Part shown: positions 15,632-23,595 of the stretch, one piece after another
Layout: every line of letters starts with the position of its first letter
Numbering within the stretch: the first letter of the stretch is position 1
Assembly (NCBI GenBank): GCA_964503315.1
Contig: CAZCZL010000005.1
Coordinates: 124,001-188,000 of the forward strand
Length of the DNA stretch: 64,000 bases
Reading direction: 5' to 3'
Source of the DNA: FEB-12 sp964503315
GTDB taxonomy: Bacteria > Zixibacteria > MSB-5A5 > GN15 > FEB-12
Notes under the pieces: generated by a model
Database searches by the model: none
Told to the model about the DNA's origin: nothing
The model's input: the letters and a program-made list of their open reading frames with translations, nothing else
Made by a program: the position numbers and the translations under genes

Positions 15632-16942
15632 TTAGAAAGTCAGAAGCACTTCCATCCGTACCCAGCATGAGACCTTGGCATCTACGGCATAAAATGATCC
15701 GGGGTTGAATTGTTCGTAAAGGAGATGTCCGGATAGTCGCGGTTTGATCAGATAGTTGAGTTTCACAATAGCCAGATCACCCCGCACCTTTCCCGAAGCA
15801 CCTTGAAAGATCCGCTTTGATGAGAAAGTCCCGCCGACCGGCTCCGGAGCCATCACATGATGATACTCGAGATGGAGTGTGATGTCCTTGCCCAACGAGC
15901 CAGACACTTTTCCGAAGAGCGACGCGAAGTTGCTCCAGTAGGCGACGCCGTATTCGTTGGTCAGAGTATAGACATACGACTCGGACCATTTGGGGTACCG
16001 ACCGAACATCGGCTCCCAGCCTTCATTCTTCACCGATTCGGTGTCATCTCCACTCAGATAGACTCCCCCAACGGTGAAACTGGATGGATAGTAGGTCGGC
16101 CAATTGGTCTTGAATTCAAAATAGCTGTAACCGCCGATTGCCCGATGATCCTCGCCGCCGGAATTGCCCGTCTGGATCGCCAGTTCACTTGTTGACGTAA
16201 GCCGCGGAATGAGCCTGGTTTGTTCGCGAATCCCCAGACAGACAATACTGGCATGTGGAAGTTTCGATGACGAGTTCCGCTCCTTGTGCATCAAGTATGG
16301 CTCAAGAGATACATTTGACAGGGATGTCGTCAAATAGAAAATGACTGCCTGTTCGTCTCCTTCGGCGAGCACCTTGTGCTGGTCATGGATGACCGGGAGG
16401 ATGTCATCGTCCTTCTGCTGATTGGCGTATATGAATCGCAGGTTTGTTTTCGCAGAAAATTGCCAGACAAGATTAATCGCGTTGAAGTAAGCAGTCCGAG
16501 AACCATCGGAAGGACCACCTTCCGCCACCAGGAACCCCTCACCGAGAGTTATATTCTGCCTTCCTATGATTGCCGAAAGCGGCGTCCTGCCGATGCTGTC
16601 GACTTTGGCGTACAACTGGTCTATTACAACCTCATCAAAGGTGAACACCAAACCGGCAGGGACGAGGAAACGGCGGAATTCGTTAGTGAAGCGGAGCCCG
16701 ATCTCCCAGCGTGGCGCAGGGAAGACTCTGGCCATTAGACCAGTCCGATGCCTTAGGTAGCTAATACCCGCAGTTGATGTTGGATTCTCGGGAAGTCCAA
16801 GTGTAGTGGCGTAGTCGGTCGTTTCAATCCGACTGCGCGTGGTCAGGCTGAATTTGACGACCGAAGTCGAGTCGGCCAAGGCTGAGACAGCAAGCAGCGC
16901 GAGCATAAAGAGCACGGTCAAGAGTCGAACAAATATGGTCAT
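15632..16942 (-). CDS. Outer-membrane beta-barrel protein (porin-like)
   Basis: A 436-residue exported protein with a signal peptide (LLTVLFMLALLAVSALADS, cleavage near residue 23). The mature part has alternating polar/hydrophobic strands rich in Tyr, Arg and Gly, such as RWEIGLRFTNEFRR, IGRQNITLGEGFLVAEGG and LSGHLLYEQFNPG, and ends in a hydrophobic strand with C-terminal Phe (VRMEVLLTF), typical for barrel assembly. The pattern resembles alginate-export-type porins, but I cannot name a family with certainty. It is first in a two-gene unit with the sodium symporter, which suggests a role in solute entry. Confidence 0.8.
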   Translation of the reverse strand: MTIFVRLLTVLFMLALLAVSALADSTSVVKFSLTTRSRIETTDYATTLGLPENPTSTAGISYLRHRTGLMARVFPAPRWEIGLRFTNEFRRFLVPAGLVFTFDEVVIDQLYAKVDSIGRTPLSAIIGRQNITLGEGFLVAEGGPSDGSRTAYFNAINLVWQFSAKTNLRFIYANQQKDDDILPVIHDQHKVLAEGDEQAVIFYLTTSLSNVSLEPYLMHKERNSSSKLPHASIVCLGIREQTRLIPRLTSTSELAIQTGNSGGEDHRAIGGYSYFEFKTNWPTYYPSSFTVGGVYLSGDDTESVKNEGWEPMFGRYPKWSESYVYTLTNEYGVAYWSNFASLFGKVSGSLGKDITLHLEYHHVMAPEPVGGTFSSKRIFQGASGKVRGDLAIVKLNYLIKPRLSGHLLYEQFNPGSFYAVDAKVSCWVRMEVLLTF

Positions 16943-17071
16943 ACAGAATGTGTCCTGTCTTTAGTGAGAAGCAATATGATGTAACGCTCCAACATAGTCA
17001 AGATGAACCATGATATTGAGCGGCCACTTCAGATTGCGGCAGGAATACTCTGGTGTGGTAGAAACAAGGAG

Positions 17072-17119
17072 CCGCTGCCCGGCCGGGAGATTCTGGCGAA
17101 CTCGCGGCACGGGCAGCGG
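17072..17119 (-). terminator. Long-range inverted repeat after the DUF5916 gene
   Basis: CCGCTGCCCG at 17072-17081 pairs perfectly with CGGGCAGCGG at 17110-17119, with a 28-base G+C-rich loop. It lies 17 bases beyond the stop of the minus-strand gene and could act as a terminator. Confidence 0.4.
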
Positions 17120-17135
17120 TGGTGGGGAGAGAGAA

Positions 17136-19418
17136 CTATATCTGGAACAGATACTGCAGTTTCATGAAAAATTGACGCTGCGCGAGTTTCCATTCATACT
17201 TGGCGTTCGGATCATTCGGTGTGTCTGTCCAGTCCGCATAGTCCATGGTCGAGCCGGCATAAAAAACTGAGAACGGACTGAGTCGATAGGTGAAAAGCGG
17301 GTCAACCGACCAGACCTTGCCGAAATCATTGTACTGCGCGACAAGGCGTACCGAGAGCTCCTTGGCGATCTGATACTGGAATCGCGTGCGCGTGATATAT
17401 CCGTTAAAATACGCGGTGTCAGACGCGCGATCCGAGATTGAGTAATATGAGGTACTCGATTCAATGGTCAGTCGGTCGATCGGCTTGAGGCTCAGACCGA
17501 TCTCGGCGTTCAGTTCGTCCGCCTTTTCCGGAACCGCGAGGAAGTGTGTCACAGCAGTGCCGGCGTTGACCGTCAGTTCCGCCGCGATCCGCTTATGTGG
17601 ACGAATAGAGAACTGACCGACCAGTGTATGCAAGCCATCGATATCATATCCCGCGAATGATTCGAAGATATCGCGATACGCCATGAAGATCGATGACTGC
17701 GCAAACCGGAATCCCATATAACAGTTGAGCGCGTTCGTCTCCTGCAATCGGCCGCCGTCAAAGTTCCACCGCCGAAACGCGAAGAAACCGGGCTGGATGG
17801 TCTCAAACATTCCGCCTTTCGGTCGCGCGGTCACCGAACCATAGGCCGAAGCGCTGCGATGGTCATTCACCGGATCATAGCCGGTATGGGTGCGGTAGCT
17901 CGGGCTGACCTGGTTGTAATCGAACGTCAAATTCCAATGCTCGGAGTAACGTCCGATACGTTGGATGAAGGCAGTCCCCCAGTATGATTCGCCATCAAAA
18001 TCAACGGTGTATTTGTCATGATCAAACGTGATGCCACTAAACCGTTCGGTCAGCGATGGTTCATTCATCTCCGCTGTATGGCTCAAGAGATACTGACCAT
18101 CGATAACATACTTTTGACCCAGGCGCACCACGTAATCACCGGATAGGATATTCCCCGAGCCATCATGTCGGAAGCGGCGATCGGTCACCATCAGTCCGAT
18201 TTGGGAGCCATTCCCCAGCGTTTGGGTACCGCGCAGGACATTGACGTAGCTTCGCCCGGTATTCAGGGTTGGCAGGCTGAATTCGCCGACCGGGATGAGG
18301 TAAGGAGAGTTTTCATCGACTGCGCTGAGCAGGCCAAAGCGTGTCTTGGGAAGGCGTCCGGTTATCTTGGCCGCGAATGACGGGTCGGCCACCGTTCGCG
18401 TGTAGAACGAGTTGAAGAGCGTCTGGAAAATGTCGCTCCCTTCATTGAAGAAAGGCCGTCGCTCAGGATAAAGCAGCGCGACGGTTGAGTTGACATCGAT
18501 CTGTCCGGCGTCCGACTCGATCTGGCTGAAATCAGGATTAACCGCCGCCTCAAGAGTGATATCGGAGGTTGTGGTGAATTTGCCGCTCAGCGACATCTCG
18601 CCTTTGGCATCATGATCCCTGAAACTGCTGAGCGATTCCCGCTCGCCGGTTCGATAGCCTACAAACGCCGGCAGGAGTTCGATCCCTCGGCCGGAACTGA
18701 CATTCTCGATTCCGCTGACCGTGCCGAACTGGCATGGATAGCACTGCTGATTCCGGTCGACCGCCGACCAGGCGTATTGCTTAGTTGTTTCACGCGGGCG
18801 CACTCTGCGAAAATCAATCTTCCAGGATTGCTGTTCAGCATCGGGGAAACGGAGACTGGCGAAGGGGATCGCGATCTCCACCTGGTATCCGGAGTCGGTC
18901 TTTATCGCAGCGGATTGCCAGACCAGATCAAACCCGATATCGGTCTGCGACGATATCGACCAGAGTTGGTCTCGTTGCACACCGTGCGGATTAACCATCA
19001 ACTCATAGGCCCAGGTGCCGTTGCCATAGGTATCGAGGGCGATCATAACCATGTCATCGCCGCTCGGTTGGTCCCGTTGACAGAGCGTGGAACGAACCGC
19101 GGTGGGGTCATCTTTGCAGAGAAACGCGACGTAGATATTGTGGTTGTCGAACGTCGCCCAGACCTTGGTCTCAACTTCGGGAGGCGTATTGTTGCCGGGA
19201 CGGATCTCCACGAATCGGTCGATGACCGACGCTTGCTGCCACCCGCTGTCATTGATGCGACCATCGACCTTGATCTCGGCGGTCGCCGAGCGCAATGCCA
19301 ATTCAGGGGAGAAGACCGGTTCGGTGAGGGAAGTTGCCGTCACTAGGGAGGAGGAGAGCGCGAGAACCAGAAGGCTCCCGGCCAATATCCACCACCGTAT
19401 GGCGCCGTACGTTCGCAT
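17136..19418 (-). CDS. DUF5916 outer-membrane protein with N-terminal CBM9-like domain
   Basis: A 760-residue exported protein. I chose ATG 19418 because AGGAGTG lies 5 bases upstream; the TTG at 19436 has no such site. After a signal peptide (LLVLALSSSLVTATS), residues about 30-230 form a carbohydrate-binding family 9-like sandwich (AEIKVDGRINDSGWQQA; DDMVMIALDTYGNGTWAYEL). This is followed by DUF5916 hallmarks (DFSQIESDAGQIDVN; LYPERRPFFNEGSDIF) and a C-terminal 14-18-strand barrel ending in Phe-containing strands. DUF5916 proteins are widespread outer-membrane proteins of the FCB group; their function is unknown, possibly handling of polysaccharides. The gene stands alone, with a hairpin downstream. 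Confidence 0.88.
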   Translation of the reverse strand: MRTYGAIRWWILAGSLLVLALSSSLVTATSLTEPVFSPELALRSATAEIKVDGRINDSGWQQASVIDRFVEIRPGNNTPPEVETKVWATFDNHNIYVAFLCKDDPTAVRSTLCQRDQPSGDDMVMIALDTYGNGTWAYELMVNPHGVQRDQLWSISSQTDIGFDLVWQSAAIKTDSGYQVEIAIPFASLRFPDAEQQSWKIDFRRVRPRETTKQYAWSAVDRNQQCYPCQFGTVSGIENVSSGRGIELLPAFVGYRTGERESLSSFRDHDAKGEMSLSGKFTTTSDITLEAAVNPDFSQIESDAGQIDVNSTVALLYPERRPFFNEGSDIFQTLFNSFYTRTVADPSFAAKITGRLPKTRFGLLSAVDENSPYLIPVGEFSLPTLNTGRSYVNVLRGTQTLGNGSQIGLMVTDRRFRHDGSGNILSGDYVVRLGQKYVIDGQYLLSHTAEMNEPSLTERFSGITFDHDKYTVDFDGESYWGTAFIQRIGRYSEHWNLTFDYNQVSPSYRTHTGYDPVNDHRSASAYGSVTARPKGGMFETIQPGFFAFRRWNFDGGRLQETNALNCYMGFRFAQSSIFMAYRDIFESFAGYDIDGLHTLVGQFSIRPHKRIAAELTVNAGTAVTHFLAVPEKADELNAEIGLSLKPIDRLTIESSTSYYSISDRASDTAYFNGYITRTRFQYQIAKELSVRLVAQYNDFGKVWSVDPLFTYRLSPFSVFYAGSTMDYADWTDTPNDPNAKYEWKLAQRQFFMKLQYLFQI

Positions 19419-19616
19419 GATGCCACTCCTGGTCAATCAAGCGTACGTGATCGACAATTTCTGATGAAGCTAAGTCGCAAGGTGTCGCGCCGGGAGGGTC
19501 TGCCATCAACACAGCCATCGGCAGCCAGGCGGACAAATCAATACACTGTTCTCCGGTTATTAAAGACGAATCAGCCGGGGAATTGTTGCGTCGTGAGGCA
19601 AAAAAGGTATATCGGC

Positions 19617-20123
19617 TCAGCGGCCCGGAAGCTGTTCGACTCTGAACACCAGCCGAAATCGTTCGCAGACAAGGGGCATCTTCAGGGTCGGGGTTTTGCC
19701 AATCCGCTCAAGGGAACGTCCAAAAAACCGCCAATGGCCGTCCCGCCAGTTCTCCAACGACCTGTCCCCTTCGCCCTCCTCAGAGGCAAACCGAGCGTCA
19801 ACTTCGTCGTAAGGGCGGATCAAAACTTCGACAGACTGGATAATGCAAATGGGCTCATCACGGCCATCCAGAATAATACTGTACGCGCCAACCTGCGGCA
19901 ACGGGTCACCATCCGCTTCGTACTCCCAGAGTGCAGAACAAGTCGCGGTTTTCGTCCCTGCGTAGACAAGATGGCCAAGTTCATCGGCGAGTCCGGGGGA
20001 GTCCCCAAACTGCCAGGCCGAGGGGACCGCGAGCAGATGGGCCGGGTGGTCCATCGGCAATGTCGACAGATATTGTTTCCAGAAGTCAGTTGCGCGTTCG
20101 TTGGCCATTTCAGATGTTTCCAT
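19617..20123 (-). CDS. ASCH-domain protein
   Basis: A 168-residue cytoplasmic protein of the ASCH superfamily (YhfF/DUF984-like group). Visible features are FWKQYL at the start, FGDSPGLADELGHLVYAGTKTATCS (described here in parts: FGDSP, then GTKTAT), the Gly-Tyr-Ser strand preceding the DGRDEPICIIQSVEV segment, and FFGRSLERIG near the end. ASCH domains have a PUA-like fold and bind or cleave RNA or modified nucleosides; the activity of this subgroup is not certain. A GGAGCA site lies before the ATG at 20123. It is divergent from the following dehydrogenase-like gene, with 79 bases between the starts. Confidence 0.85.
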   Translation of the reverse strand: METSEMANERATDFWKQYLSTLPMDHPAHLLAVPSAWQFGDSPGLADELGHLVYAGTKTATCSALWEYEADGDPLPQVGAYSIILDGRDEPICIIQSVEVLIRPYDEVDARFASEEGEGDRSLENWRDGHWRFFGRSLERIGKTPTLKMPLVCERFRLVFRVEQLPGR

Positions 20124-20202
20124 TGCTCCATGTAAATCGTATGGTAGTCAACATATGAGAAACCGGGAGTTCGGTCAAACGGATTGAAGAGGAATTGCGT
20201 CG

Positions 20203-21147
20203 ATGTCTCAATCAGTGGCAATACTTGGTGCGGCCGGTACGATCGGCAAGAGCGCACTGCCGGAACTTCTTAAACGCGGTTACTCCGTCAGGGTAGTGGG
20301 GCGGGACAGGACAAAGCTGGAAAAGGCGTTTGGCGAAAAACCAGTTGAGATAGTCGCCGCCGATCTGGCGACTACCGAAGGATGCAAGACTGCTCTACAA
20401 GGAGTTGAGTCGGCCATCTATTCGATCGGACTTCCATACTCCAAAAAGGCATTCGCGCAGTATCCACCCATGATGACCGCCTGTCTCGAAGCCGCGCGAT
20501 CCGTTGGGCTCAAGAAGTTCATACTGATCTCAAATGTTTATCCGTATGGACGGCCACAAAGCGAGATGGTTGCTGAAGCACATCCCCGTATTCCCTGCTC
20601 TGTTAAAGGAGAGTATCGCAAGCAGCAGGAAGATATCGCGCTAGCCGCGCATGGAAAAAACGGGCTGTCGGTTTTGTCGCTCCGTTTGCCTGATTTCTAC
20701 GGGATCGATGCTGAAAACAGTTTGGCCTGGATCATCTTCAGCGCGGCGGTATCAGGGAGGAAAGCAAACCTGCTCGCCCCGGTGGAGAGTCCTCATCAAT
20801 TCTTCTACACACCCGATATCGGGCCAGTGCTTGGGGAACTTCTTAACAGGCAAGATCTCTTTGGCACAGCCTACAATGTGGCAGGCGATGAGATCATTTC
20901 TACTCATGAATTCACTCGTCGGGTATATGCCGCGTTTGGTATGGAGAAACCGCAATACACCGCGGCCGGACGCGGCCTTCTAACGATCCTGGGATTGGTG
21001 TCGCCACTATTGCGCGAATTGAAAGAGATGGCCTATCTGCAAGAGACTCCGGTGATTCTGGATGGCAGCAAACTTCGGCGAGTCATTCCCCAGCTCAAGT
21101 TCACTTCCTACGATGAAGGTATCAGGCAAACAGTCTCCAGATTATGA
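20203..21147 (+). CDS. NAD(P)-binding Rossmann protein (epimerase/dehydratase or NmrA-like)
   Basis: A 314-residue cytoplasmic protein of the extended short-chain dehydrogenase family. The N-terminal cofactor motif is AILGAAGTIGKSALPELLKR (GxxGxxG), followed by VVGRDRTKLE at the end of strand 2, which favours NADP(H) through Arg residues. A region resembling the catalytic part is seen near VYPYGRPQSE. Substrate is unknown; atypical members act as redox sensors or as complex I assembly factors. The start is supported by GAGGAA upstream. It is separated from the dsrC-like operon by 141 bases containing an inverted repeat and candidate promoter. Confidence 0.85.
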   Translation: MSQSVAILGAAGTIGKSALPELLKRGYSVRVVGRDRTKLEKAFGEKPVEIVAADLATTEGCKTALQGVESAIYSIGLPYSKKAFAQYPPMMTACLEAARSVGLKKFILISNVYPYGRPQSEMVAEAHPRIPCSVKGEYRKQQEDIALAAHGKNGLSVLSLRLPDFYGIDAENSLAWIIFSAAVSGRKANLLAPVESPHQFFYTPDIGPVLGELLNRQDLFGTAYNVAGDEIISTHEFTRRVYAAFGMEKPQYTAAGRGLLTILGLVSPLLRELKEMAYLQETPVILDGSKLRRVIPQLKFTSYDEGIRQTVSRL

Positions 21148-21200
21148 CGGTAGCGGTCAACTCAGACTGACCCAATTGAATCCAATAATTCCGCGAATCG

Positions 21201-21216
21201 TATACTTCCGAGTATA
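21201..21216. promoter_or_regulatory. Inverted repeat upstream of the dsrC-like operon
   Basis: TATACT-TCCG-AGTATA is a perfect 6+6 inverted repeat, 15 bases upstream of the candidate -35 element. It may be an operator. The short A+T-rich stem makes a terminator less likely. Confidence 0.4.
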
Positions 21217-21231
21217 ACATGGACAATTTTG

Positions 21232-21261
21232 TTGGTCATAAGACAGAAAAGGTGGTATATT
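21232..21261 (+). promoter_or_regulatory. Candidate promoter of the dsrC-dsrMK-like operon
   Basis: TTGGTC at 21232-21237 and TATATT at 21256-21261, 18-base spacer. The -10 element is good and the -35 element is weak. It would give a short leader before the GGAGGT-GTG start at 21289. Confidence 0.4.
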
Positions 21262-21288
21262 GATGGCGAATCAATGGAGGTTATCTGA

Positions 21289-21609
21289 GTGACACATATA
21301 GATGTTGGTGGCAAGGCGTTAACACTGAACGAAGAAGGCTTTCTGACCGATCCGCAGGCCTGGGATCACGAAGTTGCCCTGGCTTTGGCGAAAGCGGAAG
21401 AAGGATTGGATGAACTGACCGCTGAACACTGGCAGGTGATCGATTTCATCCGTAAACATTATCTCGAGACAAACATGGCGCCAATGGTCCGAGCGGTCTG
21501 CAAATCATCGGGACTGCCGCTGCGGCGCATCTACGAGCTGTTTCCATCCGGCCCCGCCAAAGGGGCATGCAAACTGGCTGGTCTTCCCAAACCGGATGGC
21601 TGCGTCTGA
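21289..21609 (+). CDS. dsrC: DsrC/TusE-family sulfur carrier protein
   Basis: A 106-residue cytoplasmic sulfur carrier. The C-terminal arm, KGACKLAGLPKPDGCV, holds both redox cysteines, Cys94 and Cys105, spaced 11 residues apart as in true DsrC proteins; TusE-type relatives retain only the last. These cysteines carry a trisulfide or persulfide in dissimilatory sulfur metabolism and pass electrons or sulfur to the DsrMK membrane complex. The N-terminus has the family pattern LNEEGFLTDPQAWD. The start is GTG with a strong GGAGGT site. The next gene begins 3 bases after the stop, and encodes a DsrM-like subunit, so partner proteins are cotranscribed. Confidence 0.92.
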   Translation: MTHIDVGGKALTLNEEGFLTDPQAWDHEVALALAKAEEGLDELTAEHWQVIDFIRKHYLETNMAPMVRAVCKSSGLPLRRIYELFPSGPAKGACKLAGLPKPDGCV

Positions 21610-21612
21610 TCA

Positions 21613-22257
21613 ATGCTGGAATCTCCTTCCATACTCTCCTACGCAGTGATCGCGGCATTAGTTTATGCCGTGGTAGGGGTTGCTCTTGCATTGCGCAAAG
21701 CGAGATCATTTGGGCGACGGCAATATCACGCGACACCTGTGGGAACCGAAAGCCACGGCATTCGGTACGCATTTGTGGAAGGGATGATGCCCTGGGAGAA
21801 GGATTCCGCGCGACAACATATTGTGACGTACATCGGCGGTGTGCTTTACCATCTGGGCGTATTCGCGGCATTCTTGTTCTTGATCCTGAATATCTTCGGC
21901 GTTGACCTCAGCGATTCATGGAAGGCAATAATCGTCACGCCGGTCATCATAGGATTACTGGCGGGGCTTGGCCTGTTTATGAAGAGGTTGACGACAGGCT
22001 ATTTGCGGGCGATAAGCAAGCCGGACGACTTCATTTCCAATCTGCTTGTAGATATCTTTCTCTTGATGACTACGGCATCGGTCTATGAGCCGGGCATGGT
22101 CAGTCTGAGTCTTGTCAGTGCGATACTGCTTCTGCTCTATATTCCGGTCGGCAAGATACGGCACTGCTTTTTCTTCTTTGTCAGTCGGTTAACTTTTGGT
22201 CGGTACTTCGGGCGTCGTGGAGTCCTCCCACACACTAAACCAGAGATGGGGGGATAG
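21613..22257 (+). CDS. dsrM: DsrM/NarI-like membrane cytochrome b subunit
   Basis: A 214-residue inner-membrane protein with five hydrophobic helices (about residues 8-27, 70-97, 105-123, 142-161, 165-190). The resemblance is to DsrM, HdrE and the gamma subunit of nitrate reductase, which hold b-type haems and exchange electrons with quinones. Possible haem-ligand histidines are in helix 2 (GVLYHLGVF) and at the end of helix 5 (GKIRHCFFFF). It is encoded between the DsrC carrier and the DsrK-like iron-sulfur subunit with 3-base spacers on each side. It is shorter than many DsrM proteins, which run to over 300 residues. Confidence 0.8.
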   Translation: MLESPSILSYAVIAALVYAVVGVALALRKARSFGRRQYHATPVGTESHGIRYAFVEGMMPWEKDSARQHIVTYIGGVLYHLGVFAAFLFLILNIFGVDLSDSWKAIIVTPVIIGLLAGLGLFMKRLTTGYLRAISKPDDFISNLLVDIFLLMTTASVYEPGMVSLSLVSAILLLLYIPVGKIRHCFFFFVSRLTFGRYFGRRGVLPHTKPEMGG

Positions 22258-22260
22258 CCG

Positions 22261-23595
22261 ATGGCAAACGAAACCAACGGATGCAAACTGGACAGCCCGG
22301 CAACGTCAGAACAGATCGAGACGATAACCAAGGCACTGGAAGCGTCACTCGATAGCGAACTGGTCGCGCAGATGCAGACATGCGTGCATTGCGGACTCTG
22401 CGCCGACAGTTGCCACTATTTCCTGACCAATCCCGAGACTGAAGCGATACCGGCTTACAAAGCGGCATTGGTTACCAGTTACTATCGGAGCAGGCACACG
22501 ATCGCTGGTCGAGTGTTGCCATCTCTGGTCGGTGCGCGTCCGCTGGATGCCGGGCGTGTCGCGGAATGGATCGATTCGTTGTTTGGTCGATGCTCGTTGT
22601 GCGGGCGCTGCACGCTCAATTGTACCATGGGAATTGGTATCCATCAGGTGATTCGGCGAGGCCGCACGGCTTTGGCCGAAGCCGGTCTGGTACCAAGTTC
22701 CTTGCAGTCGACAGTTAATACCGCTATCAATTCCGGCAACAACATGGGGATCTCCAAAGAAGAGTGGCTGGAGACTATCGCGTGGCTCAGCGAAGAGCTG
22801 CAGGGAGAGACGGGAGATCCAGGTGCCGAATTGCCGCTGGACAGAACGGATGTCGACTATCTTTATGCCATCAATCCGCGCGAGGCAAAATTCTATCCGC
22901 TCTCTTTGCTCGCCGCGGGGAAGATCTTCTATGCTGCAGGATTGAGCTGGACTTTTGCCTCGGACAACTACGATGTGACGAATTACGGCCTCTTTTCGGG
23001 TGATGACGATGCCTCGGCGCTGATCGCATCGCGGCTGCAGGAGACTGCGAAGCGACTTCGTGCGAAGACTATCATTCTTGGTGAGTGTGGCCACGGCTAT
23101 AACGCCAATCGATGGGAGGGACCGGAGTGGCGAGGTCAGCCGCATGAGATCACCGAAATCAGTATTCTTGACGTGCTGGAAAGACTTCTGGCGGAAGGAA
23201 AGGTAACGGTCGACGCCGGTCGTCACACCAAGCCAGTTACGCTGCATGATCCCTGCAATCTTGGAAGACTTGGCGGTGTAGTTGATCCACAGCGCCGGGT
23301 ACTCAGTCAGGCGGTCAGTAACCTAGTGGAAATGTATCCGAATCGTGAGAAGAATTTCTGCTGTGGTGGCGGAGGCGGGCAGTTGTCGATGACCCGTTAT
23401 GCGGAACGTCGCATTAAAGCCGGCCAAATGAAAGCGGATCAGATAAGAACTACGGGTGCCAAAGTCGTGGTCGCTCCCTGCCACAACTGTATCGATCAAT
23501 TAGCCGAGATCAACAGGCACTACAAGCTGGGTGTCGATATCAAGACGGTCACTGAAATGGTGGCCGACGCGCTGGTACTTCCAACCAAAGCCTGA
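22261..23595 (+). CDS. dsrK: DsrK/HdrD-like iron-sulfur protein with CCG domains
   Basis: A 444-residue cytoplasmic electron-transfer protein of the heterodisulfide reductase D/DsrK family. Two 4Fe-4S clusters are predicted: Cys41, 44, 47 and 51 (CVHCGLCADSC) and Cys111, 114, 117 and 121 (CSLCGRCTLNC). The C-terminal half has two CCG-type regions that bind the non-cubane catalytic cluster: ILGECGHGYNANRW with LHDPCNLGRLGGV, and FCCGGGGGQLS with PCHNC. In DsrMK this site reduces the DsrC trisulfide with electrons from menaquinol. The gene is last in the dsrC-dsrM-dsrK-like operon, and its stop abuts the stop of a convergent cysteine desulfurase gene. Confidence 0.9.
   Translation: MANETNGCKLDSPATSEQIETITKALEASLDSELVAQMQTCVHCGLCADSCHYFLTNPETEAIPAYKAALVTSYYRSRHTIAGRVLPSLVGARPLDAGRVAEWIDSLFGRCSLCGRCTLNCTMGIGIHQVIRRGRTALAEAGLVPSSLQSTVNTAINSGNNMGISKEEWLETIAWLSEELQGETGDPGAELPLDRTDVDYLYAINPREAKFYPLSLLAAGKIFYAAGLSWTFASDNYDVTNYGLFSGDDDASALIASRLQETAKRLRAKTIILGECGHGYNANRWEGPEWRGQPHEITEISILDVLERLLAEGKVTVDAGRHTKPVTLHDPCNLGRLGGVVDPQRRVLSQAVSNLVEMYPNREKNFCCGGGGGQLSMTRYAERRIKAGQMKADQIRTTGAKVVVAPCHNCIDQLAEINRHYKLGVDIKTVTEMVADALVLPTKA

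Noticed and set aside
18612..19346. 244-residue plus-strand frame within the DUF5916 gene
   Set aside because: It is antisense to a gene with clear family motifs and has no motif of its own.
19464..20135. 223-residue plus-strand frame overlapping the ASCH gene
   Set aside because: It is antisense to a well-supported ASCH-domain gene; the peptide shows no domain or ribosome-binding site.
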